A DNA stretch of 10,879 nucleotides, from the NCBI GenBank assembly GCA_903938935.1, contig CAJAFD010000219.1, forward strand, positions 1 to 10,879, read 5' to 3'. Of this stretch, positions 6,788 through 10,879 are shown in pieces. Both the position numbers and the translations under genes were made by a program. Origin of the DNA: an uncultured Opitutia bacterium. Lineage in GTDB: Bacteria > Verrucomicrobiota > Verrucomicrobiia > Opitutales > Opitutaceae. Numbering within the stretch: the first letter of the stretch is position 1; every line of letters starts with the position of its first letter. A model generated the notes under the pieces. That model saw nothing but the letters and a program-made list of their open reading frames with translations, did no database searches and was not told the origin of the DNA.

Positions 6788-7945
6788 TTACCAAGCGAAG
6801 CGGGCGCCGAGGGTGAGAATGGTCGCGCGGACGTAGGCGCTGGCGGGAGTGACGCCGTCGCGACCGCGCATGTCGTAGCGCTCTAGGGCGGCGTCGAATT
6901 GCAGCGCGTCGGTGGCGTTGAAGATGAGCTTCAAGCTGGTGTTGTAGGAGCGGAAAGCAGAAAGCCGGTAATCGGAGGAATAGAACGGGCCGGCGGGATT
7001 GGGGCGGCGGCCGGGGAGGATCGATGTACGGTCGAGGTTGTAGTAATAAAAATCGGCGGCGCTTTGTTGGTAGAGCCGGAAGCCGGGACGCAGGATAAAT
7101 TTCTCGCCGAGACGTTGGAACCACGCGGTCTCGACGGTGTGGGCGCTGGTACCGAAGGTGTCGCGGTAGTAGCGGTAGCTAGAGTCGAGGGCGCCGCGGA
7201 GTGTGGGGAAGGCGCGGTTGAGGGACGCGAGGGCGATCCACTTGTCGCGCTCGCCGGGGCGATTTTCACCGAAAGTCTGGCTGAGAAAAATACCGGGCAG
7301 TAGCTCGACGTTTTTTTCGACGAGCTTGTAGGGGTCGCTGATGTATCCGGTCGTGCGGCCCCAAGTGGCGTTGAGCGTGACGGAGGTGCGGGGGTCGAGG
7401 AGTTGGGTGACGCCGACGATGACGTCGTTGGAGCGTTTTTTGACGCGGTTGGGTTGAAAGAAGACTTTCACGTCATCGTCGGTGCCGGCGACGCCGGTGA
7501 GGAGCGTGGTGTTCTTTTGGTTGAAATCGGTGAGAGCGTTGAGGGACCAGCCGTTGGAGACGTAGTCGCTCTCGCGGGAGTTGCCGAAGCCGAGGGCGAG
7601 ATTGACGCGGGCGAACTGGCGGGAGAAATCGGCGTTCCAGGCTTTGCGGCGATCTTGAAGCGTAGTGAGGCGGACCTGGTCGCTGCCCTTAGGGGCGGGT
7701 TCGCCGGTAGGCGTAGCACCGGAGATGGCGTCAATGGTGCCGGTGATACGAGCGTGATAATCGGTGCCGATGTCGTGCTCGATGAGGGCGGTCTGAGCTT
7801 CGACGGCCACGCGGCCACCGGCTTCGCGGTAGTCGGAGTATTTATAGGCGACGGAATTCTCGGCTCGCGCGCCACGGGGCGCGAGGACGACGAGAGCGGC
7901 GGCGAGGAGCAGGGCGGGAGACGGGCGCGATATCATCGGCTGCAT
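6788..7945 (-). CDS. DUF3570 outer-membrane beta-barrel protein with FMN-attachment-like motif
   Basis: This 385-residue protein has a Sec signal peptide (about residues 1-28, ending RGARA) and a mature chain of alternating strands rich in aromatic residues and ending in LTLGARFAW. The terminal aromatic is the usual signature of outer-membrane barrels. The family call, DUF3570, rests on the N-terminal VAYKYSDYRE, the following HDIGTDYHARI-GTIDAISGATPTGEP segment, and the operon partners. Residues 72-80 (DAISGATPT) match the D-x-x-S/T-G-A-T sequence flavinylated by ApbE in NqrC and RnfG, with Thr78 as the expected acceptor. Nothing enzymatic is visible otherwise. It is the first gene of the operon with apbE, the TlpA-like gene and DUF4266, and probably has its own promoter after gspM. 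The start at 7945 gives a short MQPM before the signal; Met4 is an alternative. Confidence 0.9.
   Translation of the reverse strand: MQPMISRPSPALLLAAALVVLAPRGARAENSVAYKYSDYREAGGRVAVEAQTALIEHDIGTDYHARITGTIDAISGATPTGEPAPKGSDQVRLTTLQDRRKAWNADFSRQFARVNLALGFGNSRESDYVSNGWSLNALTDFNQKNTTLLTGVAGTDDDVKVFFQPNRVKKRSNDVIVGVTQLLDPRTSVTLNATWGRTTGYISDPYKLVEKNVELLPGIFLSQTFGENRPGERDKWIALASLNRAFPTLRGALDSSYRYYRDTFGTSAHTVETAWFQRLGEKFILRPGFRLYQQSAADFYYYNLDRTSILPGRRPNPAGPFYSSDYRLSAFRSYNTSLKLIFNATDALQFDAALERYDMRGRDGVTPASAYVRATILTLGARFAW
7706..7732 (-). other. putative FMN-attachment motif DAISGATPT in the DUF3570 protein
   Basis: The codons read GAC GCC ATC TCC GGT GCT ACG CCT ACC, residues 72-80 of the DUF3570 protein. 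The shape is the one used for covalent flavin attachment in NqrC and RnfG (for example DAISGAT or DGLSGAT followed by xT), with the threonine after GA as acceptor. It lies in the N-terminal part of the mature protein and the downstream gene encodes an ApbE-like transferase. The match is visible; modification is inferred. Confidence 0.6.
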
Positions 7946-8029
7946 GACCTAAGCCTAGCTGCGCCCGAGACTTTAACAAGGCCAAGTATAAATCGTAACA
8001 ACGAAGCTTGGTCGCCGGGAAGCGGCCTG
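7946..8029 (-). promoter_or_regulatory. gap between gspM and the DUF3570 operon, possible promoter
   Basis: This gap has a low-GC centre. On the minus strand TATACT (7990-7985, five of six to TATAAT) lies 40 bases before the DUF3570 start, a suitable distance for a -10 box, but no good -35 hexamer stands at 16-18 bases upstream. The gap and its base composition favour separate transcription of the DUF3570 operon from the secretion genes, without proving it. Confidence 0.3.
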
Positions 8030-8560
8030 TTATTTGGAAACTTCGACGGAGGAAACGCGGAGCACGGCGGTGAGCGGCGTACCCGAGGGCGGGGCGTTGA
8101 GCGTGAATTGCTCGATGCTGATGTATGGGGAGCGCGCCTGAAGGTTGAGATAGAATTTTTTCAACGACTCCCAATCGACTTTGGTGATGGTGACTTGGAG
8201 TGAGTGCACGGAGAACTGGTCGCCCGTGACGTCGCGTTGCTCGCCGAGGCCGGGAGTGACGCCGGCAGCACGGGCGAGTTTATCGACCTCAGCGTAGAGG
8301 CGCGTGGCGTCGAGCGTCTGGGCGGCGTCGAGGCGAGCGGCGGCTTTCTGGGCGGCGGCGTCGATGGCCAAGCGGTTGGCGAGCCATTGCTTCTGTTCGG
8401 CGAGGGAAATCGACGTGGAGCGTTGCTCGCGCCAGAAGGTGCCGACGCGGGTACTGAAGCCGGAAAACCACATCACGACGCCGAGGACGGCGAACGCGAC
8501 GAGGAGAAGTTTCTCGCGGAAAAGTCGGGCGAGGAAGAGGGCGCGGAGGGTGCGGATCAT
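8030..8560 (-). CDS. gspM: type II secretion protein M (GspM/PilO-like)
   Basis: This 176-residue bitopic inner-membrane protein has a basic cytoplasmic N-terminus (MIRTLRALFLARLFREK), one membrane helix at about residues 17-34, then a likely helical stretch (about 44-100, rich in Ala, Gln and Glu) and a C-terminal ferredoxin-like part, with VHSLQVTITKVDWESLKKFYLNLQ and a closing strand TAVLRVSSVEVSK. That layout is the GspM/PilO one. In the secretion machine GspM pairs with GspL in the inner-membrane platform around the ATPase. Sequence in this family is poorly conserved, so the call rests mainly on topology, fold pattern and position directly after the GspL-like gene. Its start overlaps that gene's stop by four bases (ATGA), a sign of coupled translation. 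Confidence 0.8.
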   Translation of the reverse strand: MIRTLRALFLARLFREKLLLVAFAVLGVVMWFSGFSTRVGTFWREQRSTSISLAEQKQWLANRLAIDAAAQKAAARLDAAQTLDATRLYAEVDKLARAAGVTPGLGEQRDVTGDQFSVHSLQVTITKVDWESLKKFYLNLQARSPYISIEQFTLNAPPSGTPLTAVLRVSSVEVSK

Positions 8561-9729
8561 GGCGCGGCGGTGGCGGCGGGTTTGACGGCGCCGGCTTTGA
8601 AGGTGGTCGTGAGGGTGAAGGTGGTGGTGGGCGAACCAGGGGCGTTGCGCTGGCCGCTGATCTCGGCGTGCGAGACTTCAGGGAGCGCTTCGAGGGCGGT
8701 TTTAAACAGCGTGATCTCGCCGCTGTTATCCGTGCGCGCGTCGATGGTGACGCGTTCGAGGTCTTTGGCGTCGGTGACGACGCGCGAGAAACGAATCGTG
8801 CCGGGAATCTTGGCGGCGACGACGGAGATCATCTCCATCGGGAGCAGGCGTTTGGTGGAGAGGTCTTCGATGCGCGTAGCGAGAGCCTGCGCGTTCATGA
8901 TTTTCTCGACCGTGGGGCGCTGGGCGGAGAGTTGAGTGAGACGGACTTTTTGCCAGGTGGCGCGAGCGGCGCCGAGGGAAATTTCCCCGAGGCCCATGAA
9001 CAAAAGCGCGAGCACGCATGCGACGGCGACGCGCCAGAACATGACGTCGCGGGCGAATCCACGACGGCGGGCCAAGAGGGCGGCTTTGTCGCGGACGTCG
9101 AGATCGGCGGCGATCACGGCGGGCAGGCGCGAGGTGATTTCGCCGGCGACAAACGTGAAATCGCCATCGCGGGCGGCGGCTTGAGCGACGGGCAGCGTCG
9201 CGAGATCGAGGACGTTGGTGCTACCGCCGACCACACGGAGGAGTTCAACTTTAGCGGCGGCGAGAGCGGCCTCGTTGGCGGGGACGTCGTCGGTGGCCGG
9301 GGCGAGCGGCGTGGTGAAAATCTGCACGGGGCCCTCAGCGGCAGCGTGGAGCGCCGTGAGGCTATCGGAGTGCGTGAGGATTAACGTGGTGCCGGCAGCG
9401 AGCGGGGCGCCCAGCAGAGCCGCAAAGGTCGGAAGGACGAGATCGGCTTCGTTCCAAAAGTCAGTTTGTTCGGCCGTGACGCGGCGGCGATAAGCGGCGA
9501 AGACGAGCGCGGCGCTCGCACCGGGCGGGTGATAGTACCCGTAGTAAAGCTGGGCGACGGGGAACGGCGCGAGGGACTCAAGGGCAAGTTCGACCTGCGA
9601 GGCGACGTCCGCAGCGGGCGTCTCGGCGGCGATCGGGATGGCGCGGGTGAAGAAGAGCGCGTCGGGCAATAGACAGACCTTGGGCGGCGGGGGGCCGGCG
9701 CGGAGAAAGTGGAGGGGCGAATCGCTCAT
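8557..9729 (-). CDS. gspL: type II secretion protein L (GspL/PilN-like)
   Basis: This 390-residue protein has a cytoplasmic domain (about 1-225), a single membrane helix (about 232-250, WRVAVACVLALLFMGLGEI) and a periplasmic part with a likely coiled helix (255-290) and a ferredoxin-like fold (300-378: SVVAAKIPGTIRFSRVV, LERVTIDART, TLFKTALEALPEVSHAEISG). This is the GspL plan, in which the cytoplasmic actin-like domain binds the GspE ATPase and the periplasmic domain pairs with GspM. The cytoplasmic domain is diverged, with no clear nucleotide-binding motifs, as is usual for GspL; a PilM-PilN fusion is the equivalent description. It stands between gspK and gspM, the standard order. The C-terminus is an Ala/Pro-rich tail. 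The ATG at 9729 follows a pyrimidine-rich leader without Shine-Dalgarno. Confidence 0.82.
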   Translation of the reverse strand: MSDSPLHFLRAGPPPPKVCLLPDALFFTRAIPIAAETPAADVASQVELALESLAPFPVAQLYYGYYHPPGASAALVFAAYRRRVTAEQTDFWNEADLVLPTFAALLGAPLAAGTTLILTHSDSLTALHAAAEGPVQIFTTPLAPATDDVPANEAALAAAKVELLRVVGGSTNVLDLATLPVAQAAARDGDFTFVAGEITSRLPAVIAADLDVRDKAALLARRRGFARDVMFWRVAVACVLALLFMGLGEISLGAARATWQKVRLTQLSAQRPTVEKIMNAQALATRIEDLSTKRLLPMEMISVVAAKIPGTIRFSRVVTDAKDLERVTIDARTDNSGEITLFKTALEALPEVSHAEISGQRNAPGSPTTTFTLTTTFKAGAVKPAATAAP

Positions 9730-9734
9730 CGGAA

Positions 9735-9814
9735 AAAAGGTTGGCGAGAGGAGAAAAAGGGAGAATGGCCGAGAAAGGGAGAACGTTTAAGCGAAAAAAC
9801 GAAAAGGTTGGCGA
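9735..9814. repeat. 13-base direct repeat between gspK and gspL
   Basis: AAAAGGTTGGCGA occurs at 9735-9747 and again at 9802-9814, one near each end of the 88-base gap between gspK and gspL. A second pair, AAAGGGAGAA, lies between them at 9756-9765 and 9774-9783. On the transcribed (minus) strand the whole gap is therefore strongly pyrimidine-rich in the mRNA leader of gspL. Function is unknown. Confidence 0.45.
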
Positions 9815-9817
9815 CGA

Positions 9818-10879
9818 CTAGGGCGCGGGCGGAGGCGGTGGAGGCGGCGGCAGGGGCTCGTTTTCGGCGAGTTGGAGGATCGTGAACGGGTAATTGAGCC
9901 GGGTGCTGGCCGCGGCGGCGGTGGTGGCGGAGGACGGGGTGGTCGTGGGGCGGGAGGTGGTGGAGACGTTGGCGGCACTGGCGGCTTGTTCGTCAGACGT
10001 GTTGGCGCGGGTGTTGGTTGCGGTCGTCAGCACAGTGGTCGCTCCGCCGCCTTGGGGGGAAACGACGACATCGAGGCGGTATTGGGCGCGGCCTTCTTGC
10101 ACAACGAGGCGGATACGAAGGGCGCTGATGGTGGTGCCGAAGGTGTTGGCGCGGCCGGCGGAACCGAGAAATTTACGGGCGTCGTTGGTGGCGGTGAACC
10201 AACCGGGGCCGTTGAAGGCGGATTGGCCGGTGCCGGCGAGGTAGTCGGAGAGCTTGGTTTTCTGCGTTTCGTCGAATTCACCGAGAGCGGTAAGAACGTC
10301 GGATTTGGCGCCGTTGAGGTTGGTGCGCTGGAAATTGAGCAGAGAAACGTTCTCGACGAAGCGGCGGTAGAGGTCGTTGGGGCGACCGGCTTCGTCGAAG
10401 AAAATCGTGCGCGCAAAATCGATCGCGGCGAGTTCGCTGTAGGAACGCAGCGAGCGCAGCGGCGCGGCGTAGGGTAAGGCGGCGTGTTCGTAATCGGGGG
10501 ATTGAGCGGTGGTGTAGGTGTGATTCCGCTTCATCCAGCCGAGCATGATGTCGGTGAGTTTCTCGGTGTCGTAGTTGGTGAGGCCGAAGGCGAGAAAGAG
10601 ATTTTGAAGCTGATTAGCGCCGGCCTGCGGCAGGGAGAGTTTACCGCTCTCGTCTTCAAAAGTGACCGTGACGGTGCGGCCCTCGGTGGGGACGTAGCCG
10701 GCGAACCCGAGTGGGTCGGACCAACCTTCGGCGGGCGTGTGGAGGCCGTTGGTGACGAGGCGAAATTCTTCGAGGACGGAAAGCGTGGTCTCGAGGGCCG
10801 AATACGCTTCTTGCCGGAGGCGGCGGGTGTCGGCCTCGCGGGCTTCGACGATCAGGTCGTTGGAGGCTTTTTCAAGAAA
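9818..10879 (-). CDS. gspK: type II secretion minor pseudopilin K (GspK), 3' part
   Basis: This frame runs into the window from the right edge without a start, so the N-terminal prepilin signal and first helix are outside. The 353 visible residues begin in the alpha domain (FLEKASNDLIVEAREADTRRL), continue with the family mark DESGKLSLPQAG, then a helix leading to LGWMKRNHTY where GspK usually has DWxDxD, PYAAPLRSLRSYSELAAI (the 'Y..N..L.S..EL' segment) and a C-terminal ferredoxin-like beta part with ISALRIRLVVQEGRAQYRLDVVV. GspK caps the pseudopilus tip with GspI and GspJ. After a Ser/Thr/Ala-rich linker the protein ends in a run of eight prolines (ENEPLPPPPPPPPAP), which is atypical. The internal ATG at 10546 is not a start, since homology continues upstream. 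The gene is followed by gspL and gspM. Confidence 0.88.
   Translation of the reverse strand, partial: FLEKASNDLIVEAREADTRRLRQEAYSALETTLSVLEEFRLVTNGLHTPAEGWSDPLGFAGYVPTEGRTVTVTFEDESGKLSLPQAGANQLQNLFLAFGLTNYDTEKLTDIMLGWMKRNHTYTTAQSPDYEHAALPYAAPLRSLRSYSELAAIDFARTIFFDEAGRPNDLYRRFVENVSLLNFQRTNLNGAKSDVLTALGEFDETQKTKLSDYLAGTGQSAFNGPGWFTATNDARKFLGSAGRANTFGTTISALRIRLVVQEGRAQYRLDVVVSPQGGGATTVLTTATNTRANTSDEQAASAANVSTTSRPTTTPSSATTAAAASTRLNYPFTILQLAENEPLPPPPPPPPAP

Noticed and set aside
9872..10477. Gly-rich 201-residue plus-strand frame opposite gspK
   Set aside because: The glycine runs are the reverse complement of the GspK proline and alanine codons; no independent support.
9818..10546. A complete 242-residue gene starting at ATG 10546
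   Set aside because: GspK homology, including DESGKLSL, continues in frame upstream to the window edge, so this ATG is internal.

Overview
The window looks like chromosomal DNA of a GC-rich Gram-negative bacterium, most likely a verrucomicrobium of the Opitutales/Opitutaceae type. The evidence is the Ig-repeat protein with the verrucomicrobial-style C-terminal repeat (LLIRAVGPKLSEFGV), outer-membrane and lipoprotein genes, a type II secretion cluster, and start sites without Shine-Dalgarno sequences. The lineage is an inference. Nine of the eleven coding regions run on the minus strand; only a small membrane protein and a lipoprotein run on the plus strand.

Region by region, from the left: the 5' part of gpsA (sn-glycerol-3-phosphate dehydrogenase, cut by the left edge); a probable intrinsic terminator; lysA (diaminopimelate decarboxylase); a divergent low-GC gap; a possible 50-residue membrane protein and a WHy/LEA14-like lipoprotein on the plus strand. 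Converging on these is a 615-residue, cysteine-free, surface or secreted Ig-like protein with its own probable promoter. Next comes a four-gene minus-strand operon read in the order DUF3570 outer-membrane barrel, ApbE-like FMN transferase, TlpA-like thioredoxin, DUF4266 lipoprotein. The right end holds gspM, gspL and the 3' part of gspK of a type II secretion system, read in the order K-L-M.

The most interesting part is the DUF3570-ApbE-TlpA-DUF4266 operon at 5008-7945. The DUF3570 barrel carries DAISGATPT at residues 72-80. This matches the site at which ApbE enzymes attach FMN to a threonine in NqrC/RnfG-type proteins. The sequence therefore suggests a flavinylated outer-membrane protein, its dedicated flavin transferase, a thiol-disulfide oxidoreductase and a Cys-Gly-Cys-tailed lipoprotein acting together as an envelope redox module. 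The linked ApbE is itself odd: it has glycine where the Mg-binding aspartate normally sits, and no clear export signal from the start that can be called.

The gpsA and lysA genes are ordinary metabolism (phospholipid precursor; lysine and peptidoglycan). The gspKLM genes encode a minor pseudopilin and inner-membrane platform parts of a secretion machine, and the Ig-like protein is the kind of cargo such a machine could export, though nothing here proves that link. No RNA genes, CRISPR arrays, insertion sequences or phage genes were seen.
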